Assembly (NCBI GenBank): GCA_028023455.1
Contig: JAQFVV010000001.1
Location: 25,037,401 to 25,101,400 of the forward strand
DNA from: Epiperipatus broadwayi
Taxonomy: Eukaryota; Onychophora; Udeonychophora; Euonychophora; Peripatidae
Reading direction: 5' to 3'
DNA: 64,000 nt
A model generated the notes under the pieces. It searched no databases, was not told where the DNA came from, and was given only the letters and a program-made list of their open reading frames with translations. Shown here one piece after another: positions 11,801 through 23,999 of this stretch. Made by a program: the position numbers and the translations under genes. How positions within the stretch are numbered: position 1 is the stretch's first letter; every line of letters begins with the position of its first letter.

Positions 11801-12450
11801 TTTCTTAAGTTATTAGGTTTTGAAGATGATGTAGTTAAATTGCAAATATTGCTTCAGAGTTTCAAGAAATACCATAAAAACTGTCAGATGAAAGCAAGAA
11901 AAGAGGACTAAAAACATGCTAAAATGTTCAAAGTAATGTTCAATGGATTTTCAAAAAAAAAAAGGGAAAAATAAATATGGATAGTTATGAATTAGAATTT
12001 AACTCTAAATAATCTAGTCACTTATAAATAAAAATGTAAATGTAGGAAGATACTTAAAATATTTTAAGAAAATATGCTTATATATTTGATTACAAAGGTT
12101 TTTAATAAATGTATTTTACTCATGTTTTCTTATGTATGTGAGATTTGAACATTTAATAGAAGAATAATACAGAATTAAGATCATGTAGAAAACTATGGAA
12201 AGATGATATATTGGAAGTAACAAGAAATATTGAAATCAAAGTGTACATGAATGAGAGTTGTGTGGACATGTCATTGGAAGACTTGATAATAGTCAATTAA
12301 AAGTCCTAAAGTGAGTCCCAAGAAATAGTAAAAAACCTACAAAGAGACCTTATGTTAGATCTATGAATAAGAAGGTTTGTTTGATTGATATAAAGGTTGT
12401 GAATCACAAAAGTTGATTTAAACTTGGAGACCATCCTGCAGTGGATTAAA
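11800..12450 (+). pseudogene. RTE-like LINE fragment (palm to C-terminal tail)
   Basis: Broken frames show 'LLQSFKKYHKNCQMKAR', which fits the 'LQ.L...S...GL.MN..KTK' stretch after the reverse transcriptase active site, and then 'VMFNGFSKK' in another frame. The block 12170-12450 repeats, with more decay, the C-terminal tail seen at 10660-11045 (RHV.GR, 'VPRN', 'KRP', 'RSMN', 'FKLGDHPAVD'). It is inactive, with many stops. Confidence 0.6.
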
Positions 12451-12924
12451 TAAATAAAAATAATTAAATGGCTTATTGCTTGGGAGTTGACAAGAAGTTT
12501 GGCACTGGTAGTAACAGTTGAAATTGAATTAAACCTTGCAGGGCACATAATGGATTAATCATAATTGAAAATAATATATATACTGTTTTTTTTTTTAAGT
12601 GAAAATCTTTATAGATAGTATTCAAAAATCATTTCTTAGTATATATATATTTATTTTAAATATGTATTGATTTTATTTTTATATTCATTTATGGTTTTGT
12701 TCAACTACAATTTTATGTTTTTCTTTTGTTTAATTATATATATATATATTAGTTTTGATTTTTTACTTTTAAGAGCATTTTTTTTTAATGCAGGATTGAA
12801 AACAAATAGTCTGCTACCTTTGATTCCTTATAATATCTAAAAAAGTATGTATATACTTATTCTGCTTCTTTACTTTCTTTGCGTTTCTTCATATATTCAT
12901 ATATATTGCTTATAATAATTTCTC

Positions 12925-13150
12925 ATATACACTTTAATGCAAAAAAATTTCTTTAGTTTCCCAGAGTTTCGACTGTCCAGCAGTCTTCATCAGAGCTACA
13001 ATATTTGAATGATATAAATACATAGCCATTACTTCATATATAAGTAAAATATACATACATATGTATATCAAAATATATACACAGATATCCCTTAAAATAC
13101 ATATATTGATCCACATACACCCATAGACATATATATATGTGAAATCTATA
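12925..13150 (-). repeat. Penelope-type terminal repeat with hammerhead-like core
   Basis: On the - strand this reads TATATATGAAGTAATGGCTA, CATTCAAATATTGTAGCT, CTGATGAAGAC, then ATTAAAGTGTA. The same order is found on the + strand at 16265-16412, making an inverted pair about 3.2 kb apart. A third partial copy of its outer part lies at 14575-14700. The CTGATGA...GAAAC core and the 'pLTR' arrangement suggest a Penelope-like terminus; no reverse transcriptase is visible between the pair. Confidence 0.6.
12966..12993 (-). ncRNA. Hammerhead-like core 1
   Basis: The - strand reads CTGATGA, A, a perfect 5-bp hairpin (GACTG, loop CTGGA, CAGTC), then GAAAC. This is the conserved core order of a hammerhead ribozyme with one extra A before stem II. 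I could not draw convincing stems I and III, so cleavage activity is not claimed. Confidence 0.4.
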
Positions 13151-13401
13151 TATTATAACGTTTTCCTTATTTGCTAGAGCTCTATAGGCATTATAAAATG
13201 CGCGAGTTGATCAAGTTATGTCAAAAAGAAGAAAGTTGTATTTCTATTTCTAAAAACATAACTATATTTCCTGATCAACTCGGCCTAGAATTGTTAAGAA
13301 TTGTGCTATTGATGAAATCAGCTTTTAATTTATTTGATCTGGGCACCAGGATTCATAAGAATCTGCTAAAATCTGTCGCCAGCACGTCTCGCAAGTTATA
13401 A
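13150..13401 (+). CDS. Unidentified open frame of about 76-80 codons
   Basis: An open frame with ATG at 13171 ends at TAA 13399. It contains 'MRELIKLCQKEESCIS' and 'FPDQLGLELLRIVLLMKSAF'. Its composition is protein-like (amphipathic, leucine-rich helices), and base composition is less AT-biased than the surroundings. It is not recognised. It begins right at the inner edge of the inverted repeat at 12925-13150, so it may be cargo or a remnant of the element bounded by that pair. It could also be chance. Confidence 0.3.
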
Positions 13402-16264
13402 ACAAAAAAGAAAAGATTTTTTTTTTATTTTTAAGAATCGATAATTCTACTGTAAGCTAGAATTATCTTTTAAATAAAATTATTCCTGGAACTTATAACA
13501 TATTGGCAAAGGTAAATTACGTTTTTAAATCTTACTAAACTAATAATAAATTTAATAATAAACACTAATAAATATTATTGAATAACGTACAAATGAAATT
13601 TGATATAAGAAATATTTTTATTCTAACAGATTAAAAATCTTTTTAAGTTAAATTGTAAATTAAATAAACTGGAAAGAACACTAATCCAAATATGAATACA
13701 TTAATAAAATAAAGTAATTAAAACAATTAATTAAAGTTCTTGATTGAATAAGAGTCTCTTGATCACTAAAATTAAAGTCCATATTGGGGTCCTATTATAC
13801 GTATATTTTCAAGAAAGATTTGTCGACAATTTAGTCACAATCGGGAATAATAAAGTCATAGCTTACCGGTAAGTTGTGAATTCACGAAGATTGTAGCTTA
13901 CTATGCATAGTTTTTTGAGTTAGAATGAGCTCGGCCATTAATTATTAGTTGATCTTGTCTATTCCGAAGGCTAGTTGCAGAAGCTTTTTTAGTGTCCATC
14001 TTCTTAACAATGTCAGCTAAAGCCCCGGTCTACTCCCGCATGAAGGATTATTTCATTGTGAAGTGGTCTTGGATTTAATAATCCAAAACCAGCCAAAGGA
14101 AAAAATAGAAAAAACAAGACGTTCGTCAAACCGGTCTCTGCCTTTTTATACTAGAGGCCCAGTTTTCAGACTTCTGCGCATCCTTTTGTTTAAAAAAAAA
14201 TATATGCTGATAATTAATCTGGTAATTCCTTATAAAATTTACGTTACAAAGTTATCTTTTTTTAACAAATCTTTTGGCTATCTTTAATTAGCCAAAATAT
14301 TTTTCTTTTAGCTTATCTTTTTACTTTTTGAATTCTTTTACTTTATCAGGATTAATAATCTGCGTGTCTTCTGTTCTCTCCAATTTTAACTTTTATTTCT
14401 AATTACATAAAAAAAAAATATGAAAGAACAATTTAATTTTCATTGTACGTTTTTTTTTTAACAAAATAAATTATACTCAAAAAAATATCTAAATTTACTT
14501 TTATTTTTTTAGCTTTTACCAAATGCCAATATATTTGTACCGAATATAAATAAATGGTACAATATACATATGTACATCAAAATATATACACATATATTCT
14601 TATATATATAGATTTGTATATATGTCTATGGGTATATGTGGATCTATATATGTAGTTTAAGGGATATATGTGTATATATTTTGATAGACGTGTGTTGAGC
14701 TGGTATTTTTATGTCAGCTCATACTCATACATATATACACACATATTTTGAAAAAATATAAATATTGTTTTATAATACATAATTTAAAAAAAAAAGAAAT
14801 AAATTAACACTTAATTTTAAAATGGAGTCTTTGAGAAGTTAAAATAAATTAGATCAAGATCTTGCATATTTGATAAAAGTTTGTCTTTTGTTTGGTCTTT
14901 AAAAAAATTCTTAAAGATAGAAGGGAAAAGAAAGCAATTAGTTCTATTGTTGGGGCTTTGATAGTGAAAGTATTTTATGCTATATATTACGCTGATCAAT
15001 TGGAATGTTTCTTTGGGATTTTAAAATAAAATATGAAATAAAAGAAGAGAACATTAAAGGTGTGAACTGAGACTTTATAAAAAAAACTATAAATTACGGA
15101 CTTTCCTTTTGTTTAAATTAATTGGATTTCTGCCTAAGTCAATACCTAATCTATAAGTTTAAATTCGGCTCGGACTCGTCAATAGTAAAAATCGTAAAAT
15201 TACATTAAAAAAAATAAGAAAGCGCAAAGAAAATGTTGAGCAGCTAGATCTAACATAACTTTCCCTTTTGGGAACCTCTTCCTATTACCACCTGGAACTG
15301 CCTTGTAAATGCTGGACATAGAGCTAGCCGAGGAGAACGGACTGGAAGACCACGAACAAACCACGATGAGTATAAAGTGAAATATTCCACCCACACAGGA
15401 TCTACACTGATCGATCAGGGTAAATAGACTTTTTTTTTTATTATAATTTCAAGAGACATTTGCGTAATAGAATTTAAAAAAAGAAAGAAAAGCCTTCACT
15501 TCAAATATCTCAAAGTTTCAGCAATAGAAAGGGAGGGATATGTAGTCTTTAAGTAGATGTATTTACTAATTCAAATTAATCCACATTATATTGTTTTTTT
15601 ATTACTATTATTATTTTTTGAGGGTTACGTTCTATTAATTAAACTTACCTTTAGCTTCTATGATTGTTGTTCTTATAATGTATAGATATGAATAAGAAAA
15701 ATTGTATACTCGATCTACGGACAAGTAAAAATTTAAGATAAAAAGATTTAACATTAGAAAGAGGTTTGAATGCGTTTGTTTTTAACAAACACACTCTTAT
15801 AGTAAATCGCCCTTGAGTTCACTCATAGTTATATACCATGATATTTGATGAAAATATTGTATAATTGGTAAAGTGACGGTGCATGTTCCTTCGAGAATGA
15901 TACATGTTAATTCTTGATTAGAAATAAAAAGGATCGGGAGGGTTTGATTCGACAAGTATGAGGGAAGGGAATAACCAACAAATAGAATAAAGGTATAATA
16001 AATATTTCAACAATAGTGAAGTGTCGATTTGTTTTTTTTTTTTTGTTTATTATAATTAATTCTTATAATTCATTTTATAATCTTTTGGTCCATTAAAAGA
16101 AAATTATTTTAAGATTTACATTTGGTGATTGCCGTTCGTAAATAAATTAACCATTATTATAGAAATTTTATAATAAGGTCTAGGCAGAAATGCTTGGTGG
16201 CGCCCTCGAACGGCCATCGTATGTTGCAATCTCATGAAATTTAAAAGCGTAACAAAATGTTTTG
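13402..16264. other. Interior of the inverted-repeat segment, no recognised gene
   Basis: It holds patches of more balanced base composition (about 13780-14180, 15140-15420, 16180-16240) mixed with AT-rich runs. No domain was recognised in any frame. A partial copy of the flanking repeat lies at 14575-14700. The patches could be promoter, exon or retroelement DNA; the sequence does not decide. Confidence 0.4.
14575..14700 (+). repeat. Partial copy of the 12925-13150 repeat
   Basis: It shares TGTCTATGGG(T)ATATGTGGATC, AAGGGATAT and GTGTATATATTTTGATA with the reverse complement of 13050-13135. The hammerhead-like part is absent. Confidence 0.7.
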
Positions 16265-16412
16265 TTACAGTGTATATTTTATATATATATGAAGTAATGC
16301 TTATGTATTTATATCAGTCAAATATTGTAGCTCTGATGAAGACTACTAGACAGTTGAAACTGTCAGGAAAATAAAGACATTTTTTTCACATTAAAGTGTA
16401 CTATATATATAA
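16265..16412 (+). repeat. Penelope-type terminal repeat, inverted partner
   Basis: Same family and order as 12925-13150, opposite strand: TATATATGAAGTAATGCTTA, CAAATATTGTAGCT, CTGATGAAGAC, GAAAC, ATTAAAGTGTA. Confidence 0.65.
16333..16360 (+). ncRNA. Hammerhead-like core 2
   Basis: CTGATGA is followed by a weakened stem (GACTA/CAGTT, with one G-T pair and one mismatch) and GAAAC. It is the decayed partner of core 1. Confidence 0.3.
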
Positions 16413-16611
16413 AATTATGTACTAAAAACTCAACAATATATCTTCCATATTTTTAAAAACATGACAAGTTATTGATTTAACCAAATATTAAATATAAACA
16501 TTAAATAATAGTAAAAACTATTAATTTTAATAGTATAGTTAATGTTTAAATTATATATATATATATATGTTCATATGAATGTTTTTACTAGTTTTTTTTC
16601 ATACGTCATAG

Positions 16612-16692
16612 CATCGGCTGGGATGTGAACACACAACCGTCTGCAACCAACTTTTCTTGCAAGGCAGTTGTGATGACCTCTCGGCTAACGAT
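16612..16692 (-). mobile_element. tRNA-derived SINE head (degenerate)
   Basis: On the - strand TAGCCGAGAGGTCATCAC resembles an A box, followed by ACTGCCTTGCAAG and a degraded B box (GTTCACATCCC). The layout matches the better copy at 38957-39027, including the trailing GATGCTATGACG. A poly-A-like T run (about 16592-16599) lies on its 3' side. Confidence 0.55.
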
Positions 16693-16699
16693 GTATTTT

Positions 16700-18228
16700 G
16701 CAGGTTCATCCATATAAGATTTTAATCCAATGTTTCGATTTGATCACACAAGCCCTCAATTGGAAATGAATACTATATAATTGTAGAGGCACTGTAAACA
16801 GTGTCTATAAAGATAGTAGTAGAAGTGTTTACAATAATTGTTAAAGTTGCACAACTAGAAAACAACAGGTGTATAAAATTGAACAAATTGAAAAGCAAAT
16901 AAAAAATAAATAAACAACAAAAATTTGGGGAATCAGATTAATTTGTTTTTTAAAAAATTTTTGCAAATAGGAGAAGTTTACATGTGTCATTGTATTTGTT
17001 GATATAATTTGGTATTTTTAGAATCTCAGTAGCTTCTCTGATCTTACATTGGTGTAGGTTTTCACATCTGAATATATCTATATTTATATAGGGAAGCCAC
17101 AATATCCACTATACTTTGTTCCAAGTTTGCATCATGCATGTCGTATATGACATATATGCTAGCTTATATTTTATTGATAAATATGTATTATGCATACGCA
17201 TAGTAATTTTCAACATGCACATACGTATAACACAGATGCTTTTCTAAATGTATAATATGCATATATAAATTAAGATTATTGTATAAAAAAGGTAATTATT
17301 AAATAATAAATTGAGTGAACACATTTACTTATATATTTACTGTGCGTTCAAAAAATAATAACAAATTCACTGTACTATATCTTTATTTTTTTAAAATAAA
17401 TGAATAGTGAAATATCAGATTTTCCTCACAATTAAATATGCTGTGGACGATATCTTTTTTCCTTCTATATATTTTTTTCTCTACTATGAAAACAAAATAA
17501 CAGTCTCATTATCAGCAAACTGCAGTCGCTGCCTATTTTGATATTTTTAAGTCTGTATTGATTTCAGAATCTATGCAATCGTTGTGATTCATTTCATTTT
17601 CTTATTTGCATTCTTCAAACTTTTATTATAAGAATGATTTACTGTTCTTTTTTTCTGCCATTAAAATAGATAATTTTTATTTTATCATATAAGTTAGATA
17701 CTTTACGAATTTCATTAAATTTCATAAAACTTAATTTTATACCTACAAAATATTTTATTACATGAAATATTGCATATATCAGATTTGGAAATGATAATAA
17801 AGTGAAAAATAAAGTGAATGTGCTTTCAATGTAAGCTGAAGAAATGTTAGTAATAAGTGTGATTGTATACATTGATCCAATATGGAAAAATGGCTGCTGT
17901 TATATCATAAAATTATTTAAATTTATGAATTTTAATGTTTTTAATTTTTGTTTATTTACATTTTTTTAAGAGCATATAGTTGAAGCAGTGTATATTGTTA
18001 CAGTGTATATCGCAGCTTCACTGTATTATAACACAGAGTTCAGATAATTAAATATAAACAAGGATATCCAATTTTTCAGTAGTGTATATTGACAATGTTA
18101 TATATGAAACAAAATTAGCTTTTGCTGAGCAAATATTCTATAGACATGGAAATATCTTACAGTTCTTTCATATGTATAGGAAACTATATTTATTATATCT
18201 TTTGCCTTTGAAAATATTCATATCAAAC
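16700..18228. other. AT-rich intergenic stretch
   Basis: No supported gene. Short repeats of CAGTGTATAT near 17988-18010 and TA-rich runs only. Confidence 0.45.
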
Positions 18229-21200
18229 ATATATATATTGTAACGGGCACATATGCTGTTACATATATTTTTTATTAAACATGAAATTAAAATATAAAGT
18301 TCGCAAATAAAAAAAAAAAATTGTTTTTAAAAAAATTGAAATTTAAAAGTCATCTAAACTTTATAATATATATAAAATCGCACAGATGAGAAATTAAAAA
18401 AAAAAGAAACTTTATTAAAAAAAAAGAAAAAGTTTTAAAACTAAATTTTCATCAAAAACTTAAAAAGAGTTAGAGATAAAAATATATCTTTAAGTTTGGA
18501 AAACAAATTAATTAATCATAAAATGGAAATGATTGTTTTAATTAGGTAAAAGTAAACTAGCCCTTGGGCATTTAAAATATATAATCAAAGATCAGATAGG
18601 AGAGAAAAACAATGGAACAGAATGGCCAATAAAAGAAATCACTCTGGAATTGGACCTCTGCGAAAAGACCACCATCGTTGTGACATAATGTCCACTGGAT
18701 CCGAAAGTCTACCATAAAAAGTGAGTGAAAATTAATTTGAGGGAGAGATGTATGACAACAGTGGTGATATGTGTTAGTGCGGAGTTTAAGAAGGGATTGA
18801 AAAGATGCACTCTTCAATTCCTTCACTTCTGCTAAAAGGGAAAGAGAAATGACCAATCGTTTCTACATTGAGGACCAGCTTAAAAGACCTCCAGATGAAT
18901 CAATAAAATGGCCAACAGCATACCGGTCTCCCCAGGATGTCAGGACAATTAACACTGGAACCCAAATGGCAACGGTTTACAGATGAACTTTTCTAAATAA
19001 AAAGAACTCTAAATGCTAAACTTTTCAATATTCTAAATAGAAGAATTTCCTATCTGACTAAATTATTTATTATTTTATTGAATGTATTTTTTTTTTTTTA
19101 AAATCATTTCCATTTTTATTTTTTTTATTTTTATTAATATTGTATAAATAGTTTAAATGCATTAAATTTAAGTTGGGCATAGACACATAGATTCATTCGT
19201 GTTTATGTTTTGTTTTCATATTTGATTGAAATATATAGACATTTGGTAAATAATGATATCTTACGTTGAATATCTAAAATGTATTTATTCGGATGTCTTT
19301 TTAGTTATTGGTGTTAATGCGGCATCTTATGATGAATGCCATTGAGTTTCTTGTGAATTCCCTCTGCAATTATATCAATGACTTTATATTTTGATCATTT
19401 ATGTTTATTATGAAATGTTTTGGAGCATGTAATCTATGTAGTCGATCTATGCTCAACATTAAAAAAAAAAAAAAACTTTATAAAATTCATCTGTGCGAAC
19501 TTAAAAGTTAAATTATAAATTTAAAATCCAAAGTAAAAGTTATGCTAAAAATGATTCAAAATTTATATGTGCATAAATAAATGTTTATGTGTTAATTACT
19601 GGCAGTGGCTTATTTTATTCTTTTTTTTAATATTAAAATTATTCTTAGATAAGAATTTATAAAATATATCATTATTATTAATCTCTATTACTCTGCTGAG
19701 CTAGTGACTGGGGCTAACGGTCTAAATAAAATATATATAATTTTTTTTTTAACTTACGTATCTGCCTACTATATAAATTTTCTAGGTTCAAATGCCTAGT
19801 GGCATCCTGTTGGCAGATACGGTAAGTCTCTCTTCTTTTCAGACCGTTATAATTGAGTAGGCAGATACGTACGTTAAAAAAATATATATATATATTATTT
19901 AGACCGTTAGCCCCAGTCACTAGCTCGGCAAAGTAATAGAGATTAATAATAATGATATATTTTATAAATTCTTATCTAAGAATAATTTTAATATTAAAAA
20001 ATGAATAAAATAAGCCACTGCCAGTAATTAACACATAAACATTTATTTACGCACATATAAATTTTGAATCATTTTAAGCATAACTTTTACTTTGGATTTT
20101 AAATTTATAATTTAACTTTTAAGTTCGCACAGATGAATTTTATAAATTTTTTTTTTTTTAATGTTGAGCATAGATTGATTACATAGATTACACGCTCCAA
20201 AACATTTCATAATAAACATAAATGATCAGAGGGAATTCACAAGAAATCCAATGCCATTCATCATAAGATGCCGCATTAACACCAGTAACTAAAAAGACAT
20301 CTGAATAAGTACATTTTAGATATTCAACGTAAGATATCATTATTTACCGAATGTTTATATATTTCAATCAAATATGAAAACAAAACATAATTAAACGCGA
20401 ACGAATCTATGCGTCTATGCCCAACTTAAATTTAATACATTTAAACTATTTATACAATATTAATAAAAATGGAAATGATTTAAAAAAAAATACATTCAAT
20501 AAAATAATAAATAGTTTAGTCAGATAGGAAATTCTTCTATTTAGAATATTGAAAAGTTTAGCATTTAGAGTTCTTTTTGTTTAGAAATGTTCATTAATTA
20601 TTTATTTTTATGTTTAGAAAAGTTCATCTTTAAACTGTTGCCATTTGGGTTCCAGTGTTAATTGTCCTGATGTCCTGGGGAGACTGGTATGCTGTTGGCT
20701 GTTTTATTGATTCATCCGGAGGTCTTTTACTTTAGCTGGTCCTCAATGTAGAAACAATTGGTCATTTCTCTTTCCCTTTTGGCAGAACTGAAGGGATTGA
20801 AGAGTGCGTCTTTTCAATCCCTTCTCCTTCAATTCCGCACTAACACATATCACCACTGCTGTCATACATCTCTCCCTCAAATTAATTTTCACTCACTTTT
20901 TATGGTAGACTTTCGGATCCAGTGGACATTACGTCATGACGATGGTGATGGTCTTTTCGCAGAGGTCCAATTCCAGAGTGATTTCTTTTATTGGCCATTC
21001 TGTTCCCATTGTTTTTCTCTACTGTCTGATCTTTGATTATATATTTTAAATGCCCAAGGGCTAGTTTACTTTTACCTAATTAAAACAATCATTTCCATTT
21101 TATGATTAATTAATTTGTTTTCCAAACTTAAAGGTATATTTTTATCTCTAAATCTTTTTAAGTTTTTGATGAAAATTTAGTTTTAAAACTTTTTCTTTTT

Positions 21201-21392
21201 TTTTTAATAAAGTTTCTTTTTTTTTTAAATTCTCATCTGTGCGATTTTATATATATTATAAAGTTTAGATGACTTTTAAATTTCAATTTTTTTTAAAACA
21301 AATTTTTTTTTTATTTGCGAACTTTATATTTTAATTTCATGTTTAATAAAAAATATATGTAACGGCGTATGTGCCCATTACAATATATATAT
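18229..21392. mobile_element. 3.16-kb near-perfect palindrome (foldback-like element)
   Basis: The left arm (18229-19770) and right arm (19856-21392) are inverted copies over about 1.54 kb, with an 85-bp spacer. Outer ends read ATATATATTGTAACGGGCAC and its complement with one difference (C/T); inner ends read GGGGCTAACGGTCTAAATAA and CTTACGTATCTGCCTACT. Each arm carries the same short frame ('LLAEVKELKSASFQSLL...'), an obvious by-product of the duplication rather than a gene. No transposase or reverse transcriptase is present. The arms end in TG...CA and are flanked by TA-rich DNA, so a duplication cannot be resolved. It could be a foldback transposon, a tail-to-tail dimer, or an assembly or hairpin-capped artefact. 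Confidence 0.85.
19771..19855. other. Spacer of the palindrome
   Basis: The 85-bp loop contains TTGGCAGATACGGTAAG and CAGACCGTTA, which echo the inner arm sequences (TCTGCC and AACGGTCT) in rearranged order. This suggests the turn-around formed by recombination between short repeats. Confidence 0.6.
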
Positions 21393-22850
21393 AAAATTTA
21401 TAATAAAAATAATTTCTGTGATGTTTGATAGAATTGCCCCAGATGATATTAGCAAACTTTGTCTTCTTTATGCACAATATATTCATTATAGTCCAAATAA
21501 TAATAATAATAATTATAGACATGTTCATTAACATCTCAACTCTTTTAATTTATCCAATGGGATATTAATATTTGTAATATAAAGGTATATAGGAGTATTT
21601 GAAGATAAGGATTTATAGATTTAGATTAATAGAACAGAAATAAGATTAATAGAGAACAATAAATGATTAATATTGCAAAATAGAAGTTTGTGTTCTCTTA
21701 TAAAGCCTATTATATCATTAAAAAAAGAAAAAACTTAAAATTATGTAGTGATCAAAAGAAATGATAAACATAATAAAAACAATATTAATAAAGATGTTGC
21801 AGTTTCTTAACTATAACATACGTTAATTGAATACCATGTTTACATCTATATTTAATTCTCATCATTGTAAATGATAACTTTTGAAGGTAAATTAACATAG
21901 TGATGAGTAATTCACTGATTAAAATGATGCATTATCTTATCAAAATGACTTAAAGCATAATAAATCAGTTGGATGTAGACAATCTTATTGAAATCCATTT
22001 CAATTTTCAGATATGCAAGTGCAAATCTTTTACGATTTCCAAATAAAATATATTTTTCCTAAAAAATCCCTTATCAGTCTTTCCATCATCTTTCAAAATG
22101 TTTTTTTTTTTCTTCTTATTGTATAAATCCTCTTCCATATCCAATAGTTGACATAAATTTGTATAAGATCTTCAGAAGAGCATTCAGCAGACATTAAACA
22201 TATAATACTGTTTCAGAAATTGTAAAAAATAAATGAAGAGAATGATAGAATGTTTGGAAAAAATAAATTATCGATTCCCAAAGATGTTTCCACAATAATA
22301 ATTTTAAAAAAAACTTGCAAAACAAATAATTATGGAAAGTAGTTCTCATAGAAACACAATAAGTATATATGATTAAAATACCATCACTTGTAGCCTAATG
22401 CTAATTTATTATTTTCTATTGTAAAACAAGCAGAAATAGAATTTCAATAGCTAATAAACTGAAAGAACAAAAATTACATGTTCAATATTTAAAAAAATAA
22501 TCGAATGGTATTATTGCTTGGGAATTTATAAGATGTTTGAGCAGCAGAAGTGTCTATATTGGAATTGATCCAAAGATCTTACACTCCAGAGAGTGACACT
22601 TTACTACAGTATTTGATAACAAATTACACAAAAAGTTATTTTTGTCATAAAAGTAATAAATTTTACAACTATCCCAAATTAACTTAAAATTCATTATCTT
22701 AGAAATGTTTACAATTAATGCAACTTCTGTTGGAAAACAGCTAATGCCTATAGAAGTAACAGATTATAAGTACTAATTTTAGAAGCTTTTTACAATTTTT
22801 TCCTCCATATTTTAATTAAAACAAATTTTTATTTTAATTATTAAAATCAC
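21393..22850. other. AT-rich 3' flank of NEIL3
   Basis: No supported gene. A short block at 22505-22600 resembles 12470-12545 (ATTGCTTGGGA, GAATTGA), a LINE-associated repeat remnant. Confidence 0.4.
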
Positions 22851-22856
22851 TTTATT
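22851..22856 (-). promoter_or_regulatory. NEIL3: Poly(A) signal of NEIL3
   Basis: AATAAA on the - strand, about 95 bases beyond the TAG that ends the last recognised NEIL3 exon. It supports that exon as terminal. Confidence 0.45.
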
Positions 22857-22947
22857 AATAATTCATAATTACAAAAATAAATTATAAAAAAAAATATATA
22901 TATTTACATGTTAAAATTATTTAAGGCAGCCTCTAACATTCAGTGAA

Positions 22948-23038
22948 CTACATATTCTGCTTCATAGGACAAGCATAACATTTTCTACCATTCATTTCTT
23001 CCTTCAAAACTTCCTTTTTATGCACCGTTTCTGGTAAC
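22948..23038 (-). CDS. NEIL3: NEIL3 last exon: truncated GRF-like zinc finger
   Basis: After a TTCAG acceptor the - strand reads 'LPETVHKKEVLKEEMNGRKC', 'YACPMKQNM' and TAG (22948-22950). GRF fingers of NEIL3 have CxxH...NxGRxFYxCP...CxFFxW. Here H, NGRxxYACP and PMK are kept, but the frame stops before the final C-FF-W part. Beyond the TAG the same frame gives 'FTEC', an apparent remnant of that part. Entry phase 2 matches the exit phase of the RanBP2-finger exon at 26339. AATAAA follows. GRF fingers bind single-stranded DNA and restrain NEIL3 at forks; with this truncation that role is doubtful. The exon is either a genuine shortened tail or decayed sequence. Confidence 0.55.
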
Positions 23039-23178
23039 CTGAACATAAAGAAATTTTTAAATCAGCCACTAAGAATAAAATAAATTACATTTATTAAAAA
23101 ATAAAATAAGTATTTTAAATTAGGACAAAATTTAGTTATGCATAAAATAAACGCATACATCTTCCACAAATAGATATA

Positions 23179-23373
23179 TTGGCAGATAAAATGGAAGTGA
23201 GTACTTTTATGGATATAAATACAGATGTCTGCAATGAAAATGCTTGTCTTCAAAATTCCGACAAAGTAATTGTATCCCAAGTAGTTCAGACCAATGGTAA
23301 AGTGAAAGACTGCAGCTCAAAATCCATAGAATGTGACCAGCTTTATCATTTCCAGTGCTTAAGTTTCTTATGA
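23179..23373 (+). CDS. Unidentified open frame inside the last NEIL3 intron
   Basis: A 64-codon frame with the start 'MADKMEVSTFMDINTDVC' ends with 'KSIECDQLYHFQCLSF' and TAA-like termination. The ending resembles the C-x-W/Y-H-x2-C end of PHD fingers ('CD.C..WYHFQC'), but the second CxxC cysteine pair is incomplete and no upstream partner is seen. It lies antisense to NEIL3, is preceded by a TTGGCAG acceptor-like site, and may be a fragment of a processed pseudogene. No function assigned. Confidence 0.2.
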   Translation: MADKMEVSTFMDINTDVCNENACLQNSDKVIVSQVVQTNGKVKDCSSKSIECDQLYHFQCLSFL

Positions 23374-23999
23374 ATTTCCAAGCAATAAACATTTATTTAT
23401 TTAAAGTAATTGTGAAGAGATTCATTAGTAGTGCATTTTTATTTAACTAAAGGATTGATTATTAATTCAAAGAAATGATGACTAGAAATGAAACCAAGAA
23501 GGTGGCAATCCCTTAACTAGTGTTGTAAAAAAGTCAGCAAAATTTATTGCAATTGTATTTTTATGAGATTGGTCATTGGTGATACTGAAAATATGTTCTC
23601 ATTGAGTTTCTTAATATATATATAAATATATATATATATGTAAATATTTTTAATACATTTTTTTTATTGTAATTAATACCAATGTCTCATTTTTATTATT
23701 AGGTATCCACTTTTTTTGAATTAATAATCAGATAAATGAAGATTCATTATTAAAGAATCTCATGCCAATTGTCTTTGATAAACCTTAAATATATTTAAAT
23801 AATTTTTTTGGTGAATTAAAGCTAATTTTATGAATATACTAAAACCATATACAAAAGATATAGAAGTAACAAATAAAAAAAATCATTGAATTGTTGTAGA
23901 TAGAAAAACAGATGTCAATATACTCCAGCAGAAATGTAGTCCCAGAATGAGCACATCAATTCAATTACAATTATTTTTTTAAGGTTTTTGTAGTTTATG

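Noticed and set aside
18572-21036. Two similar 92-94-codon frames in the palindrome arms, first considered a duplicated gene
   Set aside because: They are the same sequence read from the two inverted arms, lack splice or terminator context, and show no coding signature beyond the duplication.
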